Source: Micromonospora pisi
Lineage (GTDB): Bacteria; Actinomycetota; Actinomycetes; Mycobacteriales; Micromonosporaceae
NCBI RefSeq assembly: GCF_003633685.1
Contig: NZ_RBKT01000001.1
Coordinates: 4,774,001 to 4,838,000 of the forward strand
Direction of reading: 5' to 3'
Length of the DNA stretch: 64,000 nt
The notes beneath the pieces are model-generated. The model did not search any database, was not told the DNA's origin, and saw only the letters and a list, made by a program, of their open reading frames with translations. The translations under genes were made by a program, and so were the position numbers. Each line of letters begins with the position of its first letter. The first letter of the stretch is position 1. This document shows, in pieces, positions 1 to 9,079 of this stretch.

Positions 1-2
1 AC

Positions 3-680
3 TCCGCGACCGCCTCGATCGGTTTCGCCGAAGGCGCCGGTCCCGACCTCTACGCCCGAGCCTGGGACGGACCGGCGGACCGGGCCGGGACGCTCACGCC
101 GGTGCCGCCGGGTGGCAGTGCCGATCTGCGTTTCGAGATCGGCAACCACGGCGCCGAATCGGTCAGCGGCATGGTGGTGACCATCGGCCTGCCGAACCAC
201 GTCATGTTCGCCGAGGAGAGCGCCGGGTGCGCGTACGACGCCGCTCGGCGCAACGCCACCTGCACCTATCCGGACCTCTCCCTGGTCAGCGCGCGGGCGG
301 ATCGGGCGAGCGACGATCGGAGCTTCTCGGCGGTCCGGTTCCGGCACCCGGTCCGGATCTCCCGGTCCGCACCGGCACCGGCCCGGCTGGACGGTGGCCG
401 GGTCGAGGTCGAACCGCTGCTCGCCGGGCAGTTGCCGCCCAGCGGGCGGCTGCCCGAGGGGGCCACCGGGCTGGTGGCGACCGAGACGGTCGGTGCCGCC
501 GACAGCGACCGGTTCACCATGTCGACCGTGACCCGTGCCGGTGCGGCGGCCGGCCTGCCGTTGACCGGTACGCCGACCGGGCTGCTCGGTGGGCTCGGGC
601 TCGGTGTGCTCGTCGTCGGGGGTGGGCTGGTGCTCCTGGCCCGCCAGCGCCGACTGGTCCCGGTGCTCCCGGCCACGTGA
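3..680 (+). CDS. C-terminal part of a sortase-anchored surface protein
   Basis: The frame is open from the left edge, so only the last 225 residues are present. Near the end lies LPLTG (codons at 555-569), then a Gly/Leu/Val-rich hydrophobic stretch of about 22 residues and a basic RQRR tail. LPXTG, membrane span and positive tail in this order are the sorting signal for covalent attachment to peptidoglycan by sortase. The region before it looks like extracellular beta-rich sequence. I do not recognise a particular family; the ligand or role is unknown because the N-terminal domains are outside the window. Confidence 0.75.
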   Translation, partial: SATASIGFAEGAGPDLYARAWDGPADRAGTLTPVPPGGSADLRFEIGNHGAESVSGMVVTIGLPNHVMFAEESAGCAYDAARRNATCTYPDLSLVSARADRASDDRSFSAVRFRHPVRISRSAPAPARLDGGRVEVEPLLAGQLPPSGRLPEGATGLVATETVGAADSDRFTMSTVTRAGAAAGLPLTGTPTGLLGGLGLGVLVVGGGLVLLARQRRLVPVLPAT

Positions 681-783
681 CGGCCGCAGACGGCGGTTCG
701 AGTCGGTGGCCGCCGGGTGTCGGTCCCGCCGGGGTACCGCCCCGCTCCGGGCGCGACGGCGGCGGCTGGCAGAGTGGTACGGC

Positions 784-1494
784 GTGACCGGTACCCCACA
801 CGGACAGCGTGCCAGCCTGGACAAGCAGCCGCACGAGGTGGCGGCGATGTTCGATGGCGTCGCGTCCCGGTATGACCTGACGAACACGATCGTCTCCTTC
901 GGCCAGGACCGGGGATGGCGGCGGGCGACCCGGGCCGCGCTCGGGCTGCGCCCCGGTGAACGGGTTCTCGACGTCGGCGCCGGCACCGGTGTCTCGACCG
1001 AGGAGCTGGCCCATTCCGGTGCGTACGCGGTGGGGCTCGACCTCTCCATCGGCATGCTGCGGGCCGGGCGCCGGAGCCGGCCGGAGGTGCCGTTGCTCGC
1101 CGGTGACGCGTTGCGGTTGCCGTTTCCGGACGCTTCCTTCGATGCGGTGACCATCTCACTGGCCCTGCGCAACGTGGTGGACAGCGAGGCGGCGCTGCGG
1201 GAGATGGCGCGGGTGACCCGGCCGGGTGGCCGGCTGGTGGTCTGCGAGTTCAGTACGCCGACCAACCCGGTCTTCCGTACCGTCTACCTCTCCTACCTGA
1301 TGCGCTCGCTGCCGGTGGTGGCGCGGACGGTGTCGAGCAATCCCGACGCCTACGTCTACCTGGCCGAGTCGATCCGGGCCTGGCCGGACCAGGCCGGGCT
1401 GGCCGCGCGGATCGCCGCCTCGGGGTGGGGTTCGGTTGGTTGGCGGAACCTGACCGGCGGCATCGTGGCGCTGCACCGGGCCGTGCGCGAATAA
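784..1494 (+). CDS. menG: Demethylmenaquinone methyltransferase (UbiE/MenG family)
   Basis: Predicted 236-residue SAM-dependent methyltransferase for the last step of menaquinone synthesis, C-methylation of demethylmenaquinone. The class I motif VLDVGAGTG binds SAM. The N-terminal [13 protein letters not shown] and the later [10 protein letters not shown] and [12 protein letters not shown] segments are typical of UbiE/MenG. The frame is open further upstream, but the GTG at 784 gives the usual family length, and the upstream translation is Arg/Ala-rich and unlike protein. Genes for a quinone-modifying reductase, complex I and a polyprenyl synthase follow, which supports the role. Confidence 0.88.
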   Translation: MTGTPHGQRASLDKQPHEVAAMFDGVASRYDLTNTIVSFGQDRGWRRATRAALGLRPGERVLDVGAGTGVSTEELAHSGAYAVGLDLSIGMLRAGRRSRPEVPLLAGDALRLPFPDASFDAVTISLALRNVVDSEAALREMARVTRPGGRLVVCEFSTPTNPVFRTVYLSYLMRSLPVVARTVSSNPDAYVYLAESIRAWPDQAGLAARIAASGWGSVGWRNLTGGIVALHRAVRE

Positions 1495-1569
1495 GCCGGC
1501 TTGTCCGAGGACGAGCCCCTCCGCCGACCCGGTTTTCGTGTTTCGTCCCATTAGTGCGGTCTGGGCCAG

Positions 1570-1575
1570 TAGGCT
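1570..1575 (+). promoter_or_regulatory. -10 element TAGGCT, probable leaderless promoter
   Basis: TAGGCT lies six bases before the ATG at 1582 and no Shine-Dalgarno sequence is visible. This is the spacing of actinobacterial leaderless transcripts, in which the start codon is at or next to the 5' end of the mRNA. Confidence 0.4.
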
Positions 1576-1581
1576 GCCCGC

Positions 1582-2148
1582 ATGGCGGGTGCATATCGGC
1601 AGCCGGACCGCGACGACTGGTCGGCGGCGGCGGAGAACGGCGCGCCGGCCGACACGGACGCGGCTGAGCTGATCGCGCAGATCCGGCAGTTGGCCGCGGA
1701 CGCCGACCCCGCCGGCGTACGACAGGTGGTCGCGGAGGTGCTCTCCGCGCTCGACCGCGCGGCCGGGGGGGCGTTACGCGAACAGTTGCCGAACGGACTG
1801 CCGGGGATGGACGGTTACCCGGAGTCGCCCTCGGGTCACGTCACGCCGGAGCGCGGTGTTCCCGATCCGACCAAGGGACGAAGCGAGTGGGAACCGGCCG
1901 GGGACGGCTGGAGATCCGCCGCGGCCGAACCATCGGCCGGCACGGCGCAGCCGCCGGTCGACCTGCCGGCCGGGTACGAGAACGCTCCGGTCGACCTGCC
2001 GACCGGCGGCGAATACCCGGAGCTGGGCCGGGCAGCCGAGTCGGATGGGCCGCCCGCCAACCGGTTGACCGGGGACGACGAGCCAACGGTGGCACTGTCC
2101 GATCTGGAGGCTGGCGGGTCGGAGGAGCGCCCGACCGGAGTGGCCTGA
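1582..2148 (+). CDS. Hypothetical acidic protein
   Basis: A 188-residue protein that I do not recognise. Residues about 25-60 (AELIAQIRQLAADADPAGV and on) look like amphipathic helix; the rest is Pro/Gly/Glu-rich and probably disordered. A short repeat is visible, VDLPAGYE then VDLPTGGE. There is no signal peptide or membrane span. Codon bias fits the neighbours, so it is probably a real gene. It sits between two menaquinone genes but nothing in the sequence ties it to that pathway. A TAGGCT element six bases before the ATG suggests its own leaderless promoter. Confidence 0.6.
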   Translation: MAGAYRQPDRDDWSAAAENGAPADTDAAELIAQIRQLAADADPAGVRQVVAEVLSALDRAAGGALREQLPNGLPGMDGYPESPSGHVTPERGVPDPTKGRSEWEPAGDGWRSAAAEPSAGTAQPPVDLPAGYENAPVDLPTGGEYPELGRAAESDGPPANRLTGDDEPTVALSDLEAGGSEERPTGVA

Positions 2149-2197
2149 ACCGACTTGTACGCAGCCGCGCGCTCCCGACCGCGTCCACCTCGGTAAC

Positions 2198-2211
2198 TTA
2201 GGTTCACCTAA
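2198..2211. promoter_or_regulatory. DtxR/IdeR-like palindrome TTAGGTTCACCTAA
   Basis: Perfect TTAGGT/ACCTAA half-sites separated by two bases, 86 bases before the reductase start. The half-sites match those of actinobacterial IdeR/DmdR iron boxes (TTAGGT and ACCTAA), but those boxes normally have a longer centre, so this may be bound by another DtxR-family metalloregulator. The assignment is inference. Confidence 0.45.
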
Positions 2212-2257
2212 CCCGCTGGCGACCTCGTGGCGGTCTTAGACTCCTCACCGGATTCGC

Positions 2258-2275
2258 TTGTGAAGCATTTCACGA
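2258..2275. promoter_or_regulatory. Rex operator (ROP) TTGTGAAGCATTTCACGA
   Basis: The site matches the Rex consensus TTGTGAANNNNTTCACAA at 13 of 14 defined positions with the correct four-base centre. Rex is the NADH/NAD+ sensing repressor of Gram-positive bacteria and is known to control respiratory genes, including nuo, in Streptomyces. The site lies 21 bases before the ATG at 2297 and downstream of a plausible -10 (TAGACT, about 2236-2241), so a bound repressor would block transcription into the reductase-nuo block. Confidence 0.7.
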
Positions 2276-2296
2276 GCACTCGGGAGGGAGGCGCTG

Positions 2297-3574
2297 ATGG
2301 CCACGGTCGAATACGACGCGGATGTCATCGTCGTCGGTGCCGGGCCGGGAGGTTCCACCACCGCCTATCACCTGGCCCGCAACGGCCTGCGTGTACTCCT
2401 CCTGGAGAAGACCGAGTTCCCGCGCGAGAAGGTGTGCGGCGACGGCCTCACCCCGCGCGCGGTCAAGCAGCTCGTCAAGCTCGGCGTCGACACCTCACCG
2501 GAAGCCGGTTGGCTGCACAACCGGGGACTGCGGGTGATCGGTGGCGGCATGCGGCTGGAGCTCGACTGGCCCGAGCTCGCCAGCTTCCCCAACTACGGTC
2601 TGGTCCGGACCCGGCTCGACTTCGACGACCTCCTCGCCAAGCAGGCGGTGGGTGCCGGCGCGGAGCTGCGCACCGGCGTCAACGTCGTCGGTCCGGTGCT
2701 GGACGACAGCGGCCGGGCGGTCGGGGTCAACGCCGAGTCCGGCCCCGGCAAGGAGCCGGTGACCTTCCGGGCCCCGCTGATCGTCGCCGGCGACGGCGTC
2801 TCCGGGCGTCTTCCGCTCGCGCTCGGCCTGGCCAAGCGGGAGGACCGGCCGATCGGCGTCGCGGTCCGCCGCTACTACCAGTCACCGGCGAAGACGAACG
2901 ACAACTACCTCGAGTCATGGCTGGAGCTGCGCAGCCGGGACTCCGGCGACAAGCTGCTCCCCGGCTACGGCTGGATCTTCGGCATGGGCGATGGTCGGGT
3001 CAACGTCGGGCTCGGCGTACTCAACTCCTCGTCCGCGTTCGGTAAGACCAACTACCGCCGGATGCTCACCGACTGGCTGGCCAACACGCCGCCCGAGTGG
3101 GGCATGACCGACGAGACCAATGCGGAGGGTCCGATCCTCGGGGCCGCGCTGCCGATGGGCTTCAACCGGGTTCCGCACTACACCCGTGGTGTCTTGCTCG
3201 TCGGCGACTCCGGTGGCATGGTCAACCCGTTCAACGGCGAGGGCATCGCGTACGCGATGGAGTCCGGCGAACTCGCCGCCGAGGTGATCGTGCAGGCGTT
3301 GGCCCGGGCCGAGGGTGCGGACCGGGAGCGCGCGCTCGCCGGCTACCCGGCCGAACTCAAGGCTCGCTACGGCGGTTACTACCGGCTCGGCGGGATCTTC
3401 GTGAAGCTCATCGGCAATCCGCAGATCATGCGGATCGCCACCAAGCACGGCATGCCGCATCCGACCCTGATGCGGTTCGTGCTGAAGCTGCTGGCCAACC
3501 TGACCGACCCCCGCGATGGGGACGCGATGGACCGGGTGATCAACGCGATGACCAAGGTGGCACCAGCGGTGTGA
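2297..3574 (+). CDS. Geranylgeranyl reductase family flavoprotein, probable menaquinone reductase MenJ
   Basis: A 425-residue FAD-dependent oxidoreductase. Residues 10-20 (IVVGAGPGGS) form the dinucleotide-binding fold, KVCGDGLTPRA follows, and the C-terminal half has the GDSGGMVNPFNGEGIAYAM motif of the geranylgeranyl reductase family. In Mycobacterium the homologue MenJ saturates one isoprene unit of menaquinone. The flanking methyltransferase and polyprenyl synthase point to the same job here. The start is secure: GGGAGGGAGG lies just upstream of the ATG. A Rex site precedes it, and nuoA starts 93 bases downstream. Confidence 0.85.
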   Translation: MATVEYDADVIVVGAGPGGSTTAYHLARNGLRVLLLEKTEFPREKVCGDGLTPRAVKQLVKLGVDTSPEAGWLHNRGLRVIGGGMRLELDWPELASFPNYGLVRTRLDFDDLLAKQAVGAGAELRTGVNVVGPVLDDSGRAVGVNAESGPGKEPVTFRAPLIVAGDGVSGRLPLALGLAKREDRPIGVAVRRYYQSPAKTNDNYLESWLELRSRDSGDKLLPGYGWIFGMGDGRVNVGLGVLNSSSAFGKTNYRRMLTDWLANTPPEWGMTDETNAEGPILGAALPMGFNRVPHYTRGVLLVGDSGGMVNPFNGEGIAYAMESGELAAEVIVQALARAEGADRERALAGYPAELKARYGGYYRLGGIFVKLIGNPQIMRIATKHGMPHPTLMRFVLKLLANLTDPRDGDAMDRVINAMTKVAPAV

Positions 3575-3667
3575 GCAGCGGCCCCCCGGGCGAAGGTGCC
3601 CAGGGGACTGTGAATAGTGTGAATTTCGTTAATCACCGAGGGCAGGGAAGGACGAGCAGGAGAAGAG

Positions 3668-4033
3668 ATGTCGCTCTCGCCTTACGTACCCATCATCGGG
3701 CTCCTCGCCCTCGCCGCGGCGTTCGCGCTGTTCTCCGTCGGCGCCGCGCGGTTCGCCGGTCCGCTGCGTTACAACAAGGCCAAGCTCGAGGCGTACGAGT
3801 GCGGCATCGAGCCGAGCCCCCAGCCACCGGGTGGTGGTCGGTTCCCGATCAAGTTCTACCTGACCGCGATGCTCTTCATCATCTTCGACATCGAGATCAT
3901 CTTCCTCTACCCGTGGGCGGTGTCGTTCGACGCGCTGCCCATCTTCGGTTTCGTGGAGATGGTGCTGTTCATCGTCGCGGTCTTCGTCGCGTATGCCTAT
4001 ATCTGGCGGCGCGGCGGCCTGGACTGGGACTGA
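3668..4033 (+). CDS. nuoA: NADH-quinone oxidoreductase subunit A
   Basis: A 121-residue membrane subunit with three helices. The conserved loop YECGIEP and the segment from [17 protein letters not shown] identify NuoA, which lies at the junction of membrane and peripheral arms near the quinone site. It is the first of 14 nuo genes in canonical order. The SD is AGGAGAAGAG directly before ATG. The 93-base gap before it has two TGTGAA half-sites (3609-3614 and 3618-3623) but no convincing operator, so it may be transcribed from the reductase promoter, its own promoter, or both. Confidence 0.95.
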   Translation: MSLSPYVPIIGLLALAAAFALFSVGAARFAGPLRYNKAKLEAYECGIEPSPQPPGGGRFPIKFYLTAMLFIIFDIEIIFLYPWAVSFDALPIFGFVEMVLFIVAVFVAYAYIWRRGGLDWD

Positions 4034-4046
4034 GGGAGGACGTCAG

Positions 4047-4721
4047 ATGGGTATCGAGGAGAAACTCCCGGCCGGTGTCCTGCTCACCTCGGTGGAGAAG
4101 CTGGTCAACTGGTCCCGCAAGTCGTCCGTCTGGGGTGCGACCTTCGGTCTGGCCTGCTGCGCCATCGAGATGATGGCCGCCGGTGGCCCGCACTACGACA
4201 TGGGCCGCTGGGGCATGGAGGTCTTCCGCGCCTCGCCGCGTCAGGCCGACCTGATGATCGTGGCCGGTCGGGTCAGTCAGAAGATGGCCCCGGTGCTGCG
4301 TCAGATCTACGACCAGATGGCCGAGCCCCGTTGGGTGCTCTCGATGGGCGTCTGCGCCAGCAGCGGCGGCATGTTCAACAACTACGCCATCGTGCAGGGC
4401 GTCGACCACATCGTTCCGGTCGACATGTACCTGCCCGGCTGCCCGCCCCGGCCGGAGATGCTGATCGACGCGGTGCTGAAGCTCCGCGAGAAGATCGGGC
4501 ACGAGCCGCTCGGTCCGAACGGGCGCAAGATGCTCGAGGCCCGCAAGGCCCGCGGTGACGTGCCGGTCGTGCCGTACGGCTCGATGCCGTCGTCGTACCG
4601 GTCCGACAAGACCCGGCGGGCGGAGTGGACACAGGCGGTGCGCGAGGGCCGCGAGGAACAGCTCCGGATCGAGAACTGGATGAAAGCACAGAACCACATC
4701 GGCGGGGGTGTCAAGCCGTGA
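4047..4721 (+). CDS. nuoB: NADH-quinone oxidoreductase subunit B
   Basis: A 224-residue peripheral subunit that binds cluster N2, the last iron-sulfur cluster before the quinone. The cluster cysteines are visible in [20 protein letters not shown] and LPGCPPRPE. An in-frame ATG lies 54 bases upstream inside nuoA, but ATG 4047 follows GGGAGGA and gives the usual N-terminus. The C-terminal 50 residues extend past the conserved core with charged sequence, common in actinobacteria. It is 13 bases after nuoA, and its stop overlaps the GTG start of nuoC by four bases. Confidence 0.96.
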   Translation: MGIEEKLPAGVLLTSVEKLVNWSRKSSVWGATFGLACCAIEMMAAGGPHYDMGRWGMEVFRASPRQADLMIVAGRVSQKMAPVLRQIYDQMAEPRWVLSMGVCASSGGMFNNYAIVQGVDHIVPVDMYLPGCPPRPEMLIDAVLKLREKIGHEPLGPNGRKMLEARKARGDVPVVPYGSMPSSYRSDKTRRAEWTQAVREGREEQLRIENWMKAQNHIGGGVKP

Positions 4722-5452
4722 CCACGCCCAGTGAGAAGCCCGGTGGCGGCGTACCGGCGACTGCCCCGCCGGTCGGCGCGACCAGCGGTGCACCCGCCGA
4801 ACACCCGCCGGCCAGCCCGGCCGGGCGCGGCATGTTCGGTATCCACGGCTCCGGCGACACCTCCGGCTTCGGTGGACTGGTCCGCCGCCGGGTCGGCCTG
4901 GTCGACAGCCCCCGGCCGTACGGCGGCTACTTCGACGAGGTCCGGGACGCGCTGGAGGAGGCGTACCCCGCCTTCGCCGACGCGATCGAGAAGATCGTGG
5001 TCGACCGGGGTGAGCTGACCCTGCACGTACGCGCGGAGCGGATCGCCGAGGTGTGCCAGGTGCTCCGCGACGACCGGGCACTCCGGTTCGAGCTCTGCTC
5101 CTCGGTTTCCGGGGCGGACTACCTCGGCAGCGACGAGCGCCGGCTGCACGTGATCTACCTGCTCACCTCGATGACCTACCGGCGCCGGATCCGCCTGGAG
5201 GTCGCCGTCACGGCCGAGGAACCGCACCTGCCGAGCGTCACCGCGATCTACCCGACCGCCGACTGGCAGGAGCGGGAGGCGTACGACATGTTCGGGGTCG
5301 TCTTCGACGGCCACCCCGGTCTGACCCGGATCCTGATGCCGGACGACTGGGAGGGACACCCGCAGCGCAAGGACTACCCGCTCGGCGGTGTGCCGGTCGA
5401 GTACAAGGGCGCGGAGATCCCACCGCCGGACAAGCGGAGGAGCTACCAGTAA
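4718..5452 (+). CDS. nuoC: NADH-quinone oxidoreductase subunit C
   Basis: A 244-residue subunit of the hydrophilic arm. The family signature EREAYDMFG and the later [10 protein letters not shown] are present. The first 60 or so residues are a Pro/Gly/Ala-rich extension that replaces the short N-terminus of other bacterial NuoC proteins. GTG 4718 is chosen because it overlaps the nuoB stop as GTGA, the coupling used throughout this operon; an upstream in-frame ATG would lie well inside nuoB. NuoC is separate from NuoD, unlike the fused CD of E. coli. Confidence 0.94.
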   Translation: MTTPSEKPGGGVPATAPPVGATSGAPAEHPPASPAGRGMFGIHGSGDTSGFGGLVRRRVGLVDSPRPYGGYFDEVRDALEEAYPAFADAIEKIVVDRGELTLHVRAERIAEVCQVLRDDRALRFELCSSVSGADYLGSDERRLHVIYLLTSMTYRRRIRLEVAVTAEEPHLPSVTAIYPTADWQEREAYDMFGVVFDGHPGLTRILMPDDWEGHPQRKDYPLGGVPVEYKGAEIPPPDKRRSYQ

Positions 5453-6777
5453 TGACTACTCCTGGATACGCGTCGCAGCGTGAGACGACCGAGGGTCGGG
5501 TCTTCACCGTCACCGGTGGCGACTGGGACACCGTCGTCGCCGGCCACGACCCGATCGCGGACGAGCGGATCGTCGTCAACATGGGTCCGCAGCACCCCTC
5601 CACCCACGGCGTGCTGCGGCTGATCCTCGAACTCGAGGGCGAGACGGTCCGTGAGGCGCGCAGCGTCGTCGGCTACCTGCACACCGGCATCGAGAAGAAC
5701 CTCGAATACCGCAACTGGGTGCAGGGCTCGACCTTCGTGACCCGGATGGACTACCTGGCGCCGATCTTCAACGAGACGGCGTACAGCCTGGCCGTGGAGA
5801 AGCTGCTCGGCATCACCGACGAGGTCACCGAGCGGGCGACCACGATCCGGGTGCTGATGATGGAGCTGAACCGGATCGCCTCGCACCTGGTCTGGCTCGC
5901 CACCACGGGCATGGAACTCGGCGCGATCTCGATCATGCTGTACGGCTTCCGCGAGCGTGAGTACATCCTCGACATCTTCGAGATGATCACCGGCCTGCGG
6001 ATGAACATGGCGTACGTCCGCCCCGGCGGTGTCGCGCAGGACGTACCGGACGCGGCCGTCGTCAAGATCCGCGAGTTCCTCGCCATGATGCCGAAGCGGC
6101 TCAAGGAGTACGAGGACCTCCTCTCCGGGCAGCCGATCTGGATCGAGCGGACCAAGAACGTGGCCGTGCTCGACGTGACCGGTTGTGTCGCGCTCGGCGT
6201 CACCGGCCCCGTGCTCCGCTCGGCGGGGCTTCCCTGGGACCTGCGCAAGACGATGCCGTACTGCGGTTACGAGACGTACGAGTTCGACGTACCGACCTCG
6301 ACTGACGCCGACGTCTGGGGACGCTACCAGGTCCGGCTCGCCGAAATCCGCGAGTCGCTCAAGCTGGTGGAGCAGGCACTCGACCGGCTCCGCCCCGGTC
6401 CGATCATGGTGGCCGACAAGAAGATCGCCTGGCCGGCGCAGCTGGCCATCGGCGTCGACGGCATGGGCAACTCCCTCGAACACGTCGCGAAGATCATGGG
6501 TCAGTCGATGGAGTCGCTGATCCACCACTTCAAGCTCGTCACCGAGGGTTTCCGGGTACCGCCCGGCCAGGTCTACGTCGCGATCGAGGCTCCCCGTGGC
6601 GAGCTGGGCGTACACGCCGTCTCCGACGGCGGCACCCGGCCGTACCGGGTGCACTACCGCGAGCCGAGCTTCGTCAACCTGCAGGCCCTCCCGGCTATGG
6701 CCGAAGGCGGTCTGATCGCGGACGTGATCGCGGGCGGTGCCTCTCTGGATCCGGTGATGGGTGGGTGTGATCGCTGA
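5452..6777 (+). CDS. nuoD: NADH-quinone oxidoreductase subunit D
   Basis: A 441-residue 49-kDa-type subunit that forms the quinone-binding cavity with Nuo[15 protein letters not shown] and YLHTGIEKN are diagnostic, and [11 protein letters not shown] is also conserved. The frame runs far upstream through nuoC, but ATG 5452 overlaps the nuoC stop by one base (TAATG) and follows GGAGGAG, which fixes the start. The first 40 residues before the conserved core carry a short actinobacterial extension. Its stop overlaps the nuoE start by one base. Confidence 0.96.
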   Translation: MTTPGYASQRETTEGRVFTVTGGDWDTVVAGHDPIADERIVVNMGPQHPSTHGVLRLILELEGETVREARSVVGYLHTGIEKNLEYRNWVQGSTFVTRMDYLAPIFNETAYSLAVEKLLGITDEVTERATTIRVLMMELNRIASHLVWLATTGMELGAISIMLYGFREREYILDIFEMITGLRMNMAYVRPGGVAQDVPDAAVVKIREFLAMMPKRLKEYEDLLSGQPIWIERTKNVAVLDVTGCVALGVTGPVLRSAGLPWDLRKTMPYCGYETYEFDVPTSTDADVWGRYQVRLAEIRESLKLVEQALDRLRPGPIMVADKKIAWPAQLAIGVDGMGNSLEHVAKIMGQSMESLIHHFKLVTEGFRVPPGQVYVAIEAPRGELGVHAVSDGGTRPYRVHYREPSFVNLQALPAMAEGGLIADVIAGGASLDPVMGGCDR

Positions 6778-7766
6778 TGGGCTTCAGTGAAGAGACGTAC
6801 GGGCGCGCGCGGGAGATCATCGCGCGTTACCCGGCCGACCGGTCCCGCTCGGCCCTGTTGCCGCTGCTGCACCTGGTCCAGTCCGAGGAGGGCTATGTCT
6901 CCCCGGCCGGCGTCACGTTCTGCGCCGAGGTCCTCGGCCTGAACAAGGCACAGGTCGGCGCGGTCGCGACCTTCTACACCATGTACAAGCGCCGGCCCAC
7001 CGGCGACTGGCTGGTCAGCGTCTGCACCAACACCATGTGCAACGTCCTCGGCGGGCAGCAGGTCTACGACACCCTCTCCGAGCACCTCGGCGTCGGGCAC
7101 GACGAGACCACCAGCGACGGCAGCATCACGCTGGAACACGCCGAGTGCCTGGCCGCGTGCGACTACGGCCCGGTGATGACGGTCAACTACGACTTCTTCG
7201 ACCAGGTCGACCCGGACAGCGCGGTCGGTGTGGTCAACGAGCTGCGGGCCGGCAACCGACCGGCGCCGAGCCGGGGCGCCCGGCTCTGCACGCTCAAGGA
7301 GATGTCGCTCCAGCTCGCCGGCTTCTCCGACGAGCGCGAGGGCGCGGTCGCCGACGGCGTGGCGGGCGACCCGACGCTGCGCGGTCTGCGCCTGGCCGAA
7401 CAGCACGGCATCTCGGTGAAGGGCTTCGACCCGAACACCCCGATCAAGCGCAAGCAGGACGCCGCACCGGCACCGGCCACCACCCGGCCGGCCGCCGCGA
7501 CCGGCAGCACCGCGCCGGACGTACCGGCGCCGGACCAGAAGTCGCCGCAGTTGCGTACCGCGGAGACCCGCGCGCCGGACGCGAAGACGCCGGCACCGGA
7601 CGCGCCGGGGGTAGCCACCCCGGTCGACGGCGAACCGCCGGCACCGGCGGACGCCCAGGCCGCCGCCGCCGCAGGCACCGCCACCAACCCGCCCGCCAGC
7701 GATGGCAAGCCGGCCGGTGACGACGCAGAGCAGCAGCAGCGTTCGTTGAAGGAGGCTCAATCATGA
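6777..7766 (+). CDS. nuoE: NADH-quinone oxidoreductase subunit E with long C-terminal extension
   Basis: A 329-residue 24-kDa-type subunit that holds the [2Fe-2S] cluster N1a. The cysteine pairs are visible as CTNTMC and ECLAAC. The conserved domain ends near residue 225. The last 100 or so residues are low-complexity Pro/Ala/Thr/Asp sequence with several PDAKTPAPDAP-like runs, making it about twice as long as the E. coli protein. The reading frame and codon bias continue through the tail to a four-base overlap with nuoF, so the extension appears genuine; its role is unknown. Confidence 0.93.
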   Translation: MGFSEETYGRAREIIARYPADRSRSALLPLLHLVQSEEGYVSPAGVTFCAEVLGLNKAQVGAVATFYTMYKRRPTGDWLVSVCTNTMCNVLGGQQVYDTLSEHLGVGHDETTSDGSITLEHAECLAACDYGPVMTVNYDFFDQVDPDSAVGVVNELRAGNRPAPSRGARLCTLKEMSLQLAGFSDEREGAVADGVAGDPTLRGLRLAEQHGISVKGFDPNTPIKRKQDAAPAPATTRPAAATGSTAPDVPAPDQKSPQLRTAETRAPDAKTPAPDAPGVATPVDGEPPAPADAQAAAAAGTATNPPASDGKPAGDDAEQQQRSLKEAQS

Positions 7767-9079
7767 GTACGCCTCGGCCGGAGACGCTGGCGAAGCTGAC
7801 CCCGGTGCTGACCAAGCGCTGGCTCTCCCCGGACGCCTGGAAACTCGACGTCTACCAGCGGCTCGACGGCTACGCCGCGCTGCGCAAGGCGATCGCCGCC
7901 GACCCGGACGACCTGATCCAGCTGATCAAGGACTCCGGGCTGCGTGGTCGTGGTGGCGCCGGCTTCCCGACCGGGCTCAAGTGGGGTTTCATCCCGCAGG
8001 GCGACGGCAAGCCGCACTACCTGGTGGTCAACGCCGACGAGGGCGAGCCGGGCACCTGCAAGGACCTGCCGCTGATGACGCACGACCCGCACTCGCTGGT
8101 CGAGGGCGTGATCATCGCGTCGTACGCGATCCGGGCCAACCGCGCCTACATCTACATCCGGGGCGAGGCGGTCCACGCCGCCCGGCGGCTGCGGCACGCG
8201 GTCGACGAGGCGTACCGGGCCGGTTACCTCGGCAAGAACATCCTCGGCTCCGGGTTCGATCTGGACCTGGTCGTGCACAGCGGCGCCGGGGCGTACATCT
8301 GTGGTGAGGAAACCGCGCTGCTCGACTCGCTGGAGGGCTTCCGGGGCCAGCCGCGGCTGCGCCCGCCGTTCCCCGCGACGCACGGCCTCTACGCCTCGCC
8401 GACCGTGGTCAACAACGTCGGCACCATCGCCAGCGTGCCGTACATCGTGCTCGGCGGCGCCGACTGGTGGAAGAGCATGGGTACGGAGAAGTCCTCCGGG
8501 CCGATGATCTACTCGCTCTCCGGTCGGGTGAACAACCCGGGTCAGTTCGAGGCCGGCCTCGGCATCACGCTGCGCGAGCTGATCGAGCTGGCGGGCGGCA
8601 TGCAGCCCGGTCACAACCTGCGGTTCTGGACCCCGGGTGGCTCGTCGACCCCGCTACTCACGGCCGACCACCTGGACGTGCCGCTCGACTTCGAGGGGGT
8701 GGCGGCGGCCGGCTCGATCCTCGGCACCACCGCGACCCAGATCTTCTCCGACCAGGACTGCCCGGTCTACGCGACCTACCGGTGGCTGGAGTTCTACCAC
8801 CACGAGTCGTGTGGCAAGTGCACCCCGTGCCGGGAGGGCAACTACTGGATGGTCCGGGTCTACCGCCGGATCCTCTCCGGGCACGGCACCCAGGAGGACC
8901 TGGACACCCTGCTCGACACCTGTGACAACATCCTCGGCCGCTCGTTCTGCGGTCTCGGCGACGGCGCGACCAGCCCGGTGACCTCGTCCCTGCAGTACTT
9001 CAAGCAGGACTACCTCGACTACATCGAGGGGCGCACCGCGCCGAAGCTGTCGGACAAGCAGTTGGTAGGTGCGCACTAA
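7763..9079 (+). CDS. nuoF: NADH-quinone oxidoreductase subunit F (NADH/FMN subunit)
   Basis: A 438-residue 51-kDa-type subunit where NADH is oxidised. [16 protein letters not shown] and [12 protein letters not shown] form the FMN/NADH site, [12 protein letters not shown] is also conserved, and [12 protein letters not shown] plus a later cysteine (SFCGLGDG) bind the [4Fe-4S] cluster N3. Length is normal. ATG 7763 overlaps the nuoE stop (ATGA) and follows AAGGAGG. Confidence 0.97.
   Translation: MSTPRPETLAKLTPVLTKRWLSPDAWKLDVYQRLDGYAALRKAIAADPDDLIQLIKDSGLRGRGGAGFPTGLKWGFIPQGDGKPHYLVVNADEGEPGTCKDLPLMTHDPHSLVEGVIIASYAIRANRAYIYIRGEAVHAARRLRHAVDEAYRAGYLGKNILGSGFDLDLVVHSGAGAYICGEETALLDSLEGFRGQPRLRPPFPATHGLYASPTVVNNVGTIASVPYIVLGGADWWKSMGTEKSSGPMIYSLSGRVNNPGQFEAGLGITLRELIELAGGMQPGHNLRFWTPGGSSTPLLTADHLDVPLDFEGVAAAGSILGTTATQIFSDQDCPVYATYRWLEFYHHESCGKCTPCREGNYWMVRVYRRILSGHGTQEDLDTLLDTCDNILGRSFCGLGDGATSPVTSSLQYFKQDYLDYIEGRTAPKLSDKQLVGAH

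Noticed and set aside
3609-3623. Two TGTGAA half-sites before nuoA as a second Rex site
   Set aside because: They are direct repeats nine bases apart rather than an inverted repeat; the right half of a Rex operator is missing.
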